Below are positions 9,097 to 17,444 of a DNA stretch of 64,000 bases, one piece after another. Origin of the DNA: Microbispora siamensis. GTDB lineage: Bacteria > Actinomycetota > Actinomycetes > Streptosporangiales > Streptosporangiaceae. The notes under the pieces were generated by a model that had not been told where the DNA came from, did no database searches, and saw only the letters and a list, made by a program, of their open reading frames with translations. The position numbers and the translations under genes were made by a program. The stretch lies in contig NZ_BOOF01000001.1 of NCBI RefSeq assembly GCF_016863095.1, positions 1-64,000 of the forward strand, written 5' to 3'. Positions within the stretch are counted from its first letter, which is position 1, and every line of letters begins with the position of its first letter.

Positions 9097-9225
9097 GTGG
9101 ATGTCCTCGATCAACTCGTCGACGCGGAGTTCCGTCTCGAACTCCTTCTCATGGCAGCCCTTCACGAGGAGGCGGAACGGCTGACCGGTCCGTCCGTGAG
9201 TGACGTCGGCGCACACGTGAGGTAA
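9097..9225 (+). CDS. Small hypothetical protein (42 aa)
   Basis: GTG start with AGGAGG about 6-8 nt upstream. The product is acidic and predicted helical (LDQLVDAEFRLELLLMAALHEEAERL). I do not recognise a family. The strong ribosome site and the following small frame 7 bp downstream suggest a two-gene transcript. The sequence could also be the start of a longer gene truncated by rearrangement. Confidence 0.45.
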   Translation: MDVLDQLVDAEFRLELLLMAALHEEAERLTGPSVSDVGAHVR

Positions 9226-9232
9226 GAGACGG

Positions 9233-9400
9233 ATGCAGCAGGATCACGACCGGACAGCCGGCACAAGCACGCCCGACGACGCGGCAGCGGCGGCGGCGCG
9301 GCTGGAGGCTGAGACCGCCGCGGCGGTGGCTTCCCTGCGTCGTCAGGCCGCCCAGCTCCGTAGCACAGAGCCGCACGCTCAAGCCGGTTCGAGCGGCTGA
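9233..9400 (+). CDS. Small hypothetical protein (55 aa)
   Basis: ATG start 7 bp after the previous small gene. The product is polar with an Ala-rich helical centre and is not recognised. Its stop overlaps the 3' end of the convergent STAS gene by 22 bp. Coding status rests only on position and a plausible coupling to the gene before it. Confidence 0.35.
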   Translation: MQQDHDRTAGTSTPDDAAAAAARLEAETAAAVASLRRQAAQLRSTEPHAQAGSSG

Positions 9401-9627
9401 CCGTCGGCGTCTGCTGCGAGGGCGTCGCCGACGGAGCGAGACCGCTCGAAGTGCGGCAGTAGGTTCGTGATGCGGAGCGCGCTCTCGACGCGGGGATCGA
9501 TTCCGGTGAGGACCAGGCGGATCCCACGCTCCTGGCAGCCCTTCCACGTGAAGACGAGCACGCTGAGGCCGGCCGAGTCGCAGAAGGTCACCCCTGCCAT
9601 GTCCAGGACGACGCCGACCGGCTGCAT
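9379..9627 (-). pseudogene. STAS-domain anti-sigma antagonist, N-terminally truncated
   Basis: The 82-residue frame contains the second half of a STAS domain: VVLDMAGVTFCDSAGLSVLV with the Ser that partner kinases phosphorylate, then IRLVLTGIDPRVESALRITNLL. A complete domain needs about 30 more residues before this. The frame stays open upstream (through HHAALRIGAW) but offers no start codon, and the ATG at 9627 has no clear ribosome site. I infer a truncated gene. The intact paralogue in this window is at 37961-38317. Confidence 0.6.
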
Positions 9628-9766
9628 CTTCCAGGCGCCGATGCGGAGCGCTGCATGATGACCCAGAAGGGGCCCGTTGCGTCCTGCCGCCGGATCACAA
9701 ATCCGGCCACGTGTATCCCCCCATATCAGCGGCGGAGGATGCGACTCAGCGAGGCGGCGAGGACTC

Positions 9767-9931
9767 CTACGAGGACGGATAACGATCCTGCGGGGAGGCG
9801 GTGTTCAACGATGTGCCGAGGGTGGCCTTGAGGTCGTGGAGGATCTGTTCGGCGGCGGCCTGGCGCTCGCGCAGGACCTCGTCGAATCCTTCCCGTAGGT
9901 GTTCCTGCTCGGCGAGGGCTTCCGAACCCAT
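9767..9931 (-). CDS. Small helical hypothetical protein (54 aa)
   Basis: ATG at 9931 preceded by a purine-rich GAAGGGGG element about 8-14 nt upstream. The frame also runs 24 codons further back to an ATG at 10003, but that start has no ribosome site. The product (LREGFDEVLRERQAAAEQILHDLK) is predicted to be one charged helix. No family is recognised. Confidence 0.45.
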   Translation of the reverse strand: MGSEALAEQEHLREGFDEVLRERQAAAEQILHDLKATLGTSLNTASPQDRYPSS

Positions 9932-10027
9932 CACTGGCCCCCTTCTCGTTTGCCGTTCATCGGAACGCCTGCCCATTACGACCAAGACCATCCGCCTGCT
10001 CATGGATAGGGATGTGTGCTCCCCGAG

Positions 10028-10354
10028 CTATGGGGAGCACGCCTCGGCGATAAGGATGGCCCCGCCCTCGAAGCGACGAAGAAGAGGGCGGGGCCGGTGA
10101 TGTTCTCCGGGGCCGCCCGGGCGCGGCAGAGCCCTGGCGTTGACGCTGATCGGGTTGTTGACGTTGTCAGCCCATCGGATGGTTCTCCACGCCGATCCGT
10201 CCCATACGAGCTCGGAATTCGTGTCGGTCTGCCAGATGTGCATCCCGGTGACGGGTGGAGGGCGTGTGCCGGACGTGCAAACGATCAGTGCCTGGCGCAT
10301 GAGGTAGATATCCGCCGAGGTGAGTACTTCGGTGCCCCACGTCTTGTACGGCAT
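10028..10354 (-). CDS. Phage-derived structural protein (fibre/appendage type)
   Basis: 108 residues starting MPYKTWGTEVLTSADIYLMRQ, then CTSGTRPP, MHIWQTDTN and LVWDGSAWRTIRW. This pattern is found in small proteins of siphophage tail regions and in prophage remnants of actinomycetes. Its ATG overlaps the stop of the gene upstream (TGATG), a typical phage gene junction. The last 30 residues look like out-of-family read-through, so the C-terminus may be truncated. It lies in a two-gene prophage scar with no integrase nearby. Confidence 0.6.
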   Translation of the reverse strand: MPYKTWGTEVLTSADIYLMRQALIVCTSGTRPPPVTGMHIWQTDTNSELVWDGSAWRTIRWADNVNNPISVNARALPRPGGPGEHHRPRPLLRRFEGGAILIAEACSP

Positions 10355-10698
10355 CAGGCGATCCTCTTCGCGTACAGGTAGGAATTCGTCTTCACCTTCG
10401 CCGGTGTGGCGTTCGCCGCGGATTGCGCCCAGCGGAACGTCAGCGTCCCCGAGGACACAGTGGTGAGCCGCCCCCGAGGCATGAAGATCACGTCTATGTT
10501 GTCGCCGAAACCTGCCGCGTCGGCCTGCCCGCCGGAACCCAGTTGCGCGACGCTGATCGTCGCCTGGTCCCGGTTCGTCTGGGCAAGGTGCGGGGACAGC
10601 GCCGACCATTCCATCGTCGCGTCGCTCGGGGCGAGCCAGCCGAGCTTCATGTCGGCGTTGGTCGGTGACGAGCAGATGATGAACGCCTCGGCTCTCAC
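10354..10698 (-). CDS. Phage-derived structural protein, possibly N-truncated
   Basis: 114 residues with KLGWLAPSDATMEW, SVAQLGSGGQADAAG and a C-terminal beta-rich segment TLTFRWAQSA...SYLYAKRIA. It looks like a phage virion or appendage protein. The GTG at 10698 is the first possible start after an in-frame stop and has no good ribosome site, so the original gene may have begun further upstream. It overlaps the next gene by one base. Its presence with 10028-10354 and the absence of other phage genes indicate a small prophage remnant. Confidence 0.5.
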   Translation of the reverse strand: MRAEAFIICSSPTNADMKLGWLAPSDATMEWSALSPHLAQTNRDQATISVAQLGSGGQADAAGFGDNIDVIFMPRGRLTTVSSGTLTFRWAQSAANATPAKVKTNSYLYAKRIA

Positions 10699-10764
10699 TG
10701 CATCCGTCAGGTATGACTGTCACACGCGCCGTCGGCCCTTGTGATCCGCTAGCGGCCGCCGCTA

Positions 10765-10786
10765 CGGACCTCTTCGGAGAGGTCCG
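10765..10786 (-). terminator. Hairpin terminator between phage remnant and phosphatase gene
   Basis: Arms 10765-10773 and 10778-10786 pair perfectly around a TCGG tetraloop. The hairpin lies 36 bp after the stop of the leftward phosphatase gene, so it most likely ends that transcript. Confidence 0.6.
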
Positions 10787-10822
10787 CGGCGGGGCGACGG
10801 GCGCGTGGAACGGCGACGCCCG

Positions 10823-12190
10823 TCAGCCGTTGCATGAGACCGGGCCTCCGCTGTCCAGAACTGCGCCGTCGTCCCGCACGAACTGCCATGAGTAGGCGTT
10901 AGCGGCCAGGGTGAGCTTGAGGACCCCGTTCGCCTGGAGCCGCCTTTGGCTGTTGGCCCGGACGGTGCCGAAGGGCTTCGGCGTCGCGCCCCCGGTGCCG
11001 ACGACGAACTCGCGGATCCCCGACGAGGAGGCCACAGCGTCCGGTGTCTCCTTGGCGAACCGCTCGTAGTCGTGGTCGTGACCGCTGAGCACCAGGTCCG
11101 CGCGGACGCCGTACAGCACGTCCCAGAACGGCTTCATGTTGGGGAAGTCGCCGTGCTCGGAGCCGGAGCTGAACAGCGGGCGGTGCCAGTAGGCCAGCAC
11201 GCAGGGTTTGGTGGTGCGGGCGAGGTCGTTCTGTAGCCAGGTGACCTGCTCGCCGCCCGCGCTACGGCTCACCTCCGAATTGAGCGACACGAGGTGCCAG
11301 TCGCCCAGGTCGAAGCTGTACCAGCTCTTGCCCGCGGGTGCCGCCGCGGTGCCGAAGTACTGGAAGTAGCCCGCCGCGCCGTCGCCGAGTCCGTACTCGT
11401 GGTTGCCCGGCGCCGGCTTCGTCTTCGCCTTGAAGCGGCCCCAGGTCGTGGCGTAGTAGCGGGTGAACTCCTCATACGTGCCGTTGTCGTACTGGTTGTC
11501 GCCGAGGGTCAGTACGGCGGCGGGATTGATCGCGAGGACCCGCTCGGAGGTGCGGGCGTGCCCGCAGCCGCTGCCCTCGCAGGTGGTGGCGATGTCACCG
11601 GCGGCCACCACCACGTGCTCGCCGTCCTGGCCCGAGTCGGGCCCCAGGGCGGCCGTCTCCAGGATGCTGGCCCAGGAGCCCTCCTGGCTCTGCCAGAACG
11701 AGATCCGCACGTAGCGGGCGCTCACCGGCGCGGCGAACGGGTAGCTCTCGAACCCTGCGGTGCTACCCGAACTGCGGCCGGCCCAGACCACGGTGTAGTT
11801 CGCGCCGTCCGTTGAGGTGTAGATGTTGAAGTCGTTCCACCGCAGGTCGCCGCGGTGCCAGGCGATCTTCAGGCCGCACAGTGTGCGCGCCTGGCCGAGG
11901 TCGAGCACCAGGTTCGCGCCGAGTCCCTGACCCGACCACCTGGTGGTGAGGTCGCCGTCGACCGCCTGGCGCGGGGGGTTAACGTCCTCCCACGTACTGG
12001 CCGTGACAGCGGAGACCGGCTGAACCGCCGTGCATCCGGGGATGGACGGGACGACCGTCGAGGGCACGTCCGCGGCTCGGGCAGGAAGACGCGCGCCCGC
12101 GTGCGCGGCGCCCGCGGCGCCGAGCGTGGACAGCAGGAGGAGGGCGCCGAGCGCGGCCCGCAGTACTTTCTTCCGGGAGATTCGGGACAT
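10823..12190 (-). CDS. Secreted metallophosphatase with F5/8C domain
   Basis: A 455-residue secreted protein. Residues 1-32 form a signal peptide (MSRISRKKVLRAALGALLLL, then AHA). Residues about 52-180 are a discoidin/F5/8 type C (CBM32-like) module: ASTWEDVNPPRQAVDGDLTTR and a WASILETAALG end. Residues about 190-430 are a calcineurin-like metallophosphatase with the five motifs GDIA, GDNQYDNG, GNHEYG, YWHRPLFSSG and GHDHDYER, which supply a two-metal site. Relatives are purple-acid-phosphatase-like phosphomonoesterases. The protein probably frees phosphate while anchored to a glycan outside the cell. It is the last of three leftward secreted genes sharing the same module; 119 bp separates it from the next start. 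Confidence 0.88.
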   Translation of the reverse strand: MSRISRKKVLRAALGALLLLSTLGAAGAAHAGARLPARAADVPSTVVPSIPGCTAVQPVSAVTASTWEDVNPPRQAVDGDLTTRWSGQGLGANLVLDLGQARTLCGLKIAWHRGDLRWNDFNIYTSTDGANYTVVWAGRSSGSTAGFESYPFAAPVSARYVRISFWQSQEGSWASILETAALGPDSGQDGEHVVVAAGDIATTCEGSGCGHARTSERVLAINPAAVLTLGDNQYDNGTYEEFTRYYATTWGRFKAKTKPAPGNHEYGLGDGAAGYFQYFGTAAAPAGKSWYSFDLGDWHLVSLNSEVSRSAGGEQVTWLQNDLARTTKPCVLAYWHRPLFSSGSEHGDFPNMKPFWDVLYGVRADLVLSGHDHDYERFAKETPDAVASSSGIREFVVGTGGATPKPFGTVRANSQRRLQANGVLKLTLAANAYSWQFVRDDGAVLDSGGPVSCNG

Positions 12191-12309
12191 TCGTGACCGT
12201 CCTGTCGGTGTTCCGGCGGTGGTGGTGAGCGTCCGGCCGCTCCGGAAGGCGGCCGGACGTGAGGGCTTGCGGCGCCTGGCGGATAGGCGTCGCGAACCCG
12301 CTTACGGGG

Positions 12310-13635
12310 TCAGGAGACGCCGTAGGCGGCGGCCTCGGTGATGCTGGCCCAGCCGTTGCCGGCGGAGCTGTTCCACCAGGAGACGCGGACGAACCGGGCC
12401 TGGCGCGGCGGGAAGCGGTACGGCTCGGCGTTCAGGGTCGACCCCGAGCTTCGTCCCTCCGCGGCCTTCGTGTAGGCGACCCCGTCGGGCGAGGTGTAGA
12501 CGGTGTAGTCGTTCCACCACTGGTCGCCCTGGTACCAGGCCACGTTCAGCCCGCACACCGACCGCGCGGCGCCCAGGTCGAGCGTCAGGTTCGCGCCGTA
12601 CCCCTGGCCCGACCAGCGCGTGGACGGGTTGCCGTCGACGGCCTGCGCCGGCGGGTTGACCGCCTCCCACGTGCTCGCGGTCACCCCTGCTGGAGCGAGC
12701 TTCACGGGGCAGGGGTCCGCCTGCCCGTCGGCGGCGATCTCCCGGACGCTGAACTTGGCCAGATCGACCCGCGTGGCGTCGTCCCAGCGGAAGGCCGCCT
12801 TCGGGCCGCCCCACGTCACCTTCTCGTCAGGCGACCCACCGCAGGGGTTGGGCGTGTCGATGGACCACCCGCCGGTGTCCTCGCGGGCCGCGACGCGGGT
12901 CCACGTGCCGTTGTTCGCCCGGTCGAGGTACGCCTCCAGCCGCACGCCGCCGGGGATGTCGTACATGACCATCTTGAAACCGACCATCTTGCCCTTGATC
13001 GAGTCGCCGCCGCCCGTGTAGGAGTCCTGCGCGTACCCGGCGCCTCCGTCGTGGTAGATCTCCTTCTCGAACCTGACGGCGCCGTCGGAGTAGCGCAGGT
13101 CGCCCTTGTAGGCGGTCCCCCAGCACGCCTCGGGGGTCTGCCCCTCGCCGGTGTGCCGGCCGCCGCGTGCGTACCAGGTGAAGGCGTCTGCGTCGTCGGT
13201 GCCGCTGACGTAGCGGACATAGCCGGTGATCTCGACGTTCCGCCAGTCGTTGCCATCGTGCATGAACCCCTGAGTACGCAGGTCGGGCTGGCGCCAGGTG
13301 AGGGAGTCCTCGTCCTCGTCCTGGTCGTAGGTGGAGGTGGAGACGCCGATCCGAGTCTTGACGTCGCGAACGGTGAAGGTGCCGTCCAGGTTGGACGACA
13401 TGGGCGTGCCGTCGAGGCGGGTGTCGGCGGAGGGATCGGCCGACAGGTGCCAGACCTGCCCTCCCGGCTTCGTGGGATAGATCATGCCGACGCCGTCGAC
13501 CGGGTCGACACCCGCCAGCGGCACCGCGGCCGCGACAATGGTGGGCGTAGTGGGAACCGAGGTGAATCCGGTGGCCGAGACGGCGCCGGCGACGGCCAGC
13601 GCGATCATCAGCAGGGAGGCACGGGAGCGTCGCAT
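12310..13635 (-). CDS. Secreted lyase-like protein with C-terminal F5/8C domain
   Basis: 441 residues: a signal peptide (MRRSRASLLMIALAVAGAVS), a roughly 270-residue all-beta domain and a C-terminal F5/8C module from about residue 310 (ASTWEAVNPPAQAVDGNPST to WASITEAAAYG). The central domain has many Trp/Tyr/Asp residues (WRNVEITGYVRYVS, DAFTWYARGG, GFKMVMYDIPGGVRLEAYLD) and looks like the jelly-roll fold of polysaccharide lyases and concanavalin-like carbohydrate-binding proteins. I cannot name a family. Its F5/8C module is close in sequence to those of the two neighbours, which suggests a shared glycan target. It lies between them on the same strand. Confidence 0.75.
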   Translation of the reverse strand: MRRSRASLLMIALAVAGAVSATGFTSVPTTPTIVAAAVPLAGVDPVDGVGMIYPTKPGGQVWHLSADPSADTRLDGTPMSSNLDGTFTVRDVKTRIGVSTSTYDQDEDEDSLTWRQPDLRTQGFMHDGNDWRNVEITGYVRYVSGTDDADAFTWYARGGRHTGEGQTPEACWGTAYKGDLRYSDGAVRFEKEIYHDGGAGYAQDSYTGGGDSIKGKMVGFKMVMYDIPGGVRLEAYLDRANNGTWTRVAAREDTGGWSIDTPNPCGGSPDEKVTWGGPKAAFRWDDATRVDLAKFSVREIAADGQADPCPVKLAPAGVTASTWEAVNPPAQAVDGNPSTRWSGQGYGANLTLDLGAARSVCGLNVAWYQGDQWWNDYTVYTSPDGVAYTKAAEGRSSGSTLNAEPYRFPPRQARFVRVSWWNSSAGNGWASITEAAAYGVS

Positions 13636-13743
13636 CGCGAACCGCCTGGTGTGGTGAGGAGGTCGTCGCTAGGGCCGCTCCCGCGGTGTCTGCTCGTGGC
13701 AAGGGTGGTGCGGGAGCGGCGGGACGTTGAGGGAAGGGTTGGT

Positions 13744-14961
13744 TCAGGAGCCGAGGACGGCTGCTTCGGTGATGCTGGCCCAGTCGTTTTGAGGGTTCTG
13801 CCAGAAGGAGACCTTCACATACCGGGCGTCGCGGGGGCCGGTGGTGAACAGCTCCTGCTCAAATCCCAGCGTCGTGCCCGAACTGCGTCCCTCCCACGCC
13901 TTGGTGTAGGCGACCCCGTCGACGGAGGTGTAGGTGGTGTAGTCGTTCCATCGCTGGTCACCCAGGTGCCAGGCCACCCGCGTCCCGCACACCCGGCGCA
14001 CCGACCCCAGGTCCAAGATGAGTGAGGCGCCGAAGCCCTGCCCCGACCAGCGGGTGGAGAAGTTGCCGTCGATCGCCTGAGCGGGCGGGTTGATCGCCTC
14101 CCAGGTGGTCGCCGTCGCCGACGCCACCGGCACCGTCCCCGCGCACGAGGGGTCCCCCGAACCTCCCGGCGCCACGTCGGCGTAGACGGCCCGCTGGTCA
14201 CCCAGCCGCAAGGAGTCGTAGAACATCACCCGCTGACTGGTGGTCGACGGCTTGTCGGGATTGGCCCAGTCCCACTTGTAGATGCCGAACTTGAAATACG
14301 GCGACCGTGGCCCGCCGGCGTGCGTTGCACCACTGCGCTGCAGCACCCGCTGCCCGTTGCGCCACACCTCGAACATGCCCTGGGTGTCGGTCCGCCACTT
14401 GACGTGCACCACCCAGTCGGTCCAGGCCCCGGTGGCGTACGGGCCCAGGTCGATGATGTCCCCGCGGAAGTCCACCTTCCAGTGCCCCTCGTCGGTCAGC
14501 AACGCCAGCGGCGGAGACCCGCCCCCGCAGTCGTCGCACTGGTGCCACTGACTGACGATCTCCGCGGACACGTCGTAGACCCAGCTGGCGGGCAGGTTGA
14601 CGCTGAAGCCGTACCACCGCTCGGCGTTGAGGGGTTGTTCGTCGCGCTGGCTGATCTCCGCCCGCTTGCTGCCCGACTGGATCGGATCACCCCGGTCCAG
14701 CTCGAACCGCGCCGCGTAGGACCCGTCGCGTACCGGGCTGGACACCACGGCCGCGCCGTGGTCGGCCACCCACTGCTTGACGAACCCCGGAGGCGCCGAG
14801 GCCGGCATCGTCCGATCGGCCGCCGCCTCCCAGTTCAACGTCCTGAACACCCCCGCCGGATCGGCCTGCGCGGGCAGCGGCGTGCCCCCCAACACCATCA
14901 CCACCACGGTGACCAGCACCGCGGCGGCCGACGCCGCGACTCTCTTCCAGATCACTGTCAT
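13744..14961 (-). CDS. Secreted heparin-lyase-I-like polysaccharide lyase with F5/8C domain
   Basis: 405 residues. The signal peptide MTVIWKRVAASAAAVLVTV ends near PAQA. Residues about 35-255 match the Polysacc_lyase (heparin lyase I-like) family: NWEAAADRTMP, GSYAARFELDRGD, KRAEISQRDEQ, WYGFSVNLP, VSQWHQCDDC, WVVHVKWRTD and YFKFGIYKW. Enzymes of this fold cleave acidic polysaccharides by beta-elimination. A C-terminal F5/8C module (ASATATTWEAINPPAQAIDG to ASITEAAVLG) follows. The ATG at 14961 is preceded by GGGGAGTG; a longer frame to 15057 adds an unlikely charged leader. It is the first gene of the three-gene secreted set. The substrate is inferred, not shown. Confidence 0.82.
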   Translation of the reverse strand: MTVIWKRVAASAAAVLVTVVVMVLGGTPLPAQADPAGVFRTLNWEAAADRTMPASAPPGFVKQWVADHGAAVVSSPVRDGSYAARFELDRGDPIQSGSKRAEISQRDEQPLNAERWYGFSVNLPASWVYDVSAEIVSQWHQCDDCGGGSPPLALLTDEGHWKVDFRGDIIDLGPYATGAWTDWVVHVKWRTDTQGMFEVWRNGQRVLQRSGATHAGGPRSPYFKFGIYKWDWANPDKPSTTSQRVMFYDSLRLGDQRAVYADVAPGGSGDPSCAGTVPVASATATTWEAINPPAQAIDGNFSTRWSGQGFGASLILDLGSVRRVCGTRVAWHLGDQRWNDYTTYTSVDGVAYTKAWEGRSSGTTLGFEQELFTTGPRDARYVKVSFWQNPQNDWASITEAAVLGS

Positions 14962-15415
14962 CACTCCCCTGTGGCCGGCCCGGCCCCGCCACTCGCGGCG
15001 GGGGTGCCGGCCGGTGTGCGTTTCCGACAGCATCGGGGAGCATCGGATGACGGTCATGAGTAAGCGATGCTCATTCGTCGAGTCATGCCGCCCGGCCGGA
15101 GGCGGCCGTCAGGAGGCGACCGGTGTTCACGCGGTCGCGACCGAGCCTCGGATGTGCCCCCGCCCCAGACTGGCAGCGGCGGGACCTTCACCGTCGTCGC
15201 ACACGTTCCCGGTTCACTGGCGGCGCTCTTGGTCGCCGTCCGGGGGGTGGGCGGGCAGGTGAGCAGGGCCACCCACTGCCCGGAAACCAGTTTCTGCCAG
15301 CGCGATTGTGGTCGGTGCACCTCGCTGGGCAGCGGTATCAGGATGTCGCGCGGGGGTGGGCGGACACGACGAGCGCATGGGGGCGAGAAGCCAGTACCCA
15401 CGCGGCTGCCGCCTC
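14962..15415. promoter_or_regulatory. 454-bp intergenic region upstream of the secreted-enzyme genes
   Basis: No convincing gene. Close to the lyase start, GCATCGG occurs twice in direct orientation (about 15032 and 15042), and CGATGCTCATTC appears nearby in the other direction. These short repeats could be regulator sites for the secreted-enzyme set. The region also holds the 3' flank of the sensor kinase gene, in which I see no strong hairpin. Confidence 0.3.
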
Positions 15416-16741
15416 CTACACGCGGGCCCGCACCGCAAGGTCACCCAGCGGGTACGCAACAGACCGCCCGGACAACGGGAAGACCGCACGTAGCCTCGCG
15501 CCCGGGCTGTGCGGGACCACCTGGAGGGTCCCCCCGTGAGCCCGCGCGATATCCCGGGCGATCGGCAGCCCCAACCCCGAGCCTCCCGTGTCCCGGGTGC
15601 GGGCGTGGTCCAAGCGGGTGAATCGGTCGAAGACGATGGTGTGGTGTTCCGGGGGAATACCGGGGCCGTCGTCCACGACGTCGAGGACGGCGTGGTCGCC
15701 CGGAGACGTGAGGGTGACGTGGACTGACGTGGAGGCGTGGCGGACCGCGTTGTCGACGAGGTTCGCGACAAGACGGCGGAGTTGATCGGCGGAGCCGTTG
15801 AGGAGCAGGTCGGGGGTGAGGTCGAGGTACACATGGACGTCCGGACGAGGGCGTTTGCGGACGGCCTCCTCGGCGACGACCTGGGCCAGGTCCAGTTCCT
15901 CGGCCCGCGACAGGGGTTCGCCGGCGTCGAGCCGGGCCAGCAGGAGGAGGTCGGCGGAAAGGGACTGGAGGCGTGCGACATCGTCCAGTGCCGCAGTCGC
16001 CAGCTGCTTCTCGGCGGGCCGGGCCAGCTCCAGCCGGGTTCGCAGGATCGCCAGTGGGCTGCGAAGTTCGTGTGCGGCGTCGGCGACGAACTGCCGCTGC
16101 GCGTCGACGGAGGTCTGCAGCCGGTCGAGGGTCGCGTTGACGGTACGGGCCAGTGCGGCGATCTCGTCTCGGGTGTCCGGCTCCGGCACGCGTTCGTGCA
16201 GGCCGTGCGCGGTGATGTCGGCGACCTTCGCCCTGATCGCGGAGACCGGGCGTAGCACTCGGCCGACCGCCAGCCAGGTGAACAGTGCGACCACCGCGAG
16301 GAGCGCCGGAACCCCCGGGATCAGCAGGTTCCTCAGCGTGGTCATCGCCGCCAGGGCGGGTGCCTTGGAGGCCTTTCCGAGGACGGTGACCGGGCCGTCC
16401 TCGGTCTCGAACGTCTGTCTGACCACGAGCACGGCCTCATCGGGTACCGGAGGGCCGTCGTCTTTGCCGGTGGCAGCCGAGCCCGGCATCGGTCCCTTCC
16501 CGCCCGGCGGCACCGCTCCCTTTCCGAGCAGCGGCACCATTCCTTTTCCGTCCCCCGCGTCACCCGGCCCCGACTCCGCCTTCAGATGCCGCATCTGTTC
16601 CTTGGCGTCGTTCGCCGCCAACTCCTTGGTGGAGGCCGTCAGGCTCGAGTCCAGCGCGGCGAAAAGCGCGATCGAGGCCAGGCAGAGCGCCGCCGCCACC
16701 GCGGCGGTGGCCGTCAGCGTCGTGCGTAGACGGACTCCCAT
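15416..16741 (-). CDS. Two-component sensor histidine kinase
   Basis: 441 residues: membrane helix about 10-30, an extracytoplasmic domain of about 110 residues, a second helix (LLIPGVPALLAVVALFTWLAV), HAMP, a HisKA domain with the phospho-His in DAAHELRSPLAIL, and a HATPase with LVANLVDNAVRHA, DDGPGIP and GGSGLGLPIA. The periplasmic loop is unusual: rich in Gly, Lys and Pro with GKG repeated (LLGKGAVPPGGKGPMPG). The secreted protein encoded divergently at 17567 carries LPGKG repeats. The gene starts one base after the stop of its response regulator, so the two are co-transcribed. The signal is unknown. Confidence 0.92.
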   Translation of the reverse strand: MGVRLRTTLTATAAVAAALCLASIALFAALDSSLTASTKELAANDAKEQMRHLKAESGPGDAGDGKGMVPLLGKGAVPPGGKGPMPGSAATGKDDGPPVPDEAVLVVRQTFETEDGPVTVLGKASKAPALAAMTTLRNLLIPGVPALLAVVALFTWLAVGRVLRPVSAIRAKVADITAHGLHERVPEPDTRDEIAALARTVNATLDRLQTSVDAQRQFVADAAHELRSPLAILRTRLELARPAEKQLATAALDDVARLQSLSADLLLLARLDAGEPLSRAEELDLAQVVAEEAVRKRPRPDVHVYLDLTPDLLLNGSADQLRRLVANLVDNAVRHASTSVHVTLTSPGDHAVLDVVDDGPGIPPEHHTIVFDRFTRLDHARTRDTGGSGLGLPIARDIARAHGGTLQVVPHSPGARLRAVFPLSGRSVAYPLGDLAVRARV

Positions 16742-16742
16742 G

Positions 16743-17411
16743 TCAACCCTCCAGCCGGTAGCCCACGCCCCGCACGGTCTTCAGCGTCGTCCGTCCGAAC
16801 GGTTTGTCGATCTTGCGGCGCAACGCGCTGATGTAGACCTCGACGACGTTCGAATCGCCGTCGTACGCGAAGTCCCAGGCCTGGGCGAGCAGCTCGGCCT
16901 TGGTCACCACCTCGCCCGCGTGCCGCGTCAGGCAGTGCAGGATCGCGAACTCCTTGGGTGTCAACGCGATCTGTACGTCCCCGCGACTGCACTTCAGCCC
17001 CGCCGGATCGACCCGGAGATCCCCGGCGGTCAGCACCGTCGGCCGCTCCCGCACCTTGCGCCGGGCCAGTGCTCTTAGTCGCGCCAGCAGTACGACGTAC
17101 GAAAATGGCTTTGTCAGATAATCGTCCGCGCCGGTGTCCAGCGCCTCCGCCTCGTCGTACTCTCCGTCCTTCGCGGTCAGCATGAGGATCGGCGTCCAGT
17201 TTCCAGCCTCCCGCAGCTTCGCGCAGACCCCATAGCCGTGCAGCAACGGCAGCATCACATCCAGCACGATCACGTCGTACGAATGCTCGGTCGCCATCCA
17301 CAGGCCCTCGCACCCGTCGTAAGCGAGATCGACCGCGAAGCCCTCTTTGGTCAGGCCGTCTTTGAGCAGCTCGGTCAGCCTGCGTTCGTCTTCCACCAGA
17401 AGTAGGCGCAC
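16743..17411 (-). CDS. OmpR-family response regulator
   Basis: 222 residues: a receiver domain (LLLVEDERRL, phospho-acceptor Asp in YDVIVLDVMLP, Lys in DYLTKPFSYV) and a winged-helix effector domain (LTPKEFAILHCL, SNVVEVYISALRRKI, RTTLKTVRGVGYRLEG). It pairs with the kinase downstream. GTG at 17411 fits the usual N-terminus of the receiver domain; a longer frame from ATG 17456 adds 15 residues that the family lacks. Neither start has a strong ribosome site. Its upstream region carries three copies of a heptamer that are likely its own binding sites. Confidence 0.92.
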   Translation of the reverse strand: MRLLLVEDERRLTELLKDGLTKEGFAVDLAYDGCEGLWMATEHSYDVIVLDVMLPLLHGYGVCAKLREAGNWTPILMLTAKDGEYDEAEALDTGADDYLTKPFSYVVLLARLRALARRKVRERPTVLTAGDLRVDPAGLKCSRGDVQIALTPKEFAILHCLTRHAGEVVTKAELLAQAWDFAYDGDSNVVEVYISALRRKIDKPFGRTTLKTVRGVGYRLEG

Positions 17412-17444
17412 ATCAACAGGGTGAAGGTACGTACCTAAGGTAAA

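Noticed and set aside
12259-14025. 588-codon plus-strand frame
   Set aside because: It is antisense to two secreted proteins with signal peptides and recognised domains; its composition is that of a shadow frame.
15054-15401. Minus-strand frame with a weak similarity to the tail of a transposase
   Set aside because: Only a few residues fit and no catalytic motif is present; I could not support it.
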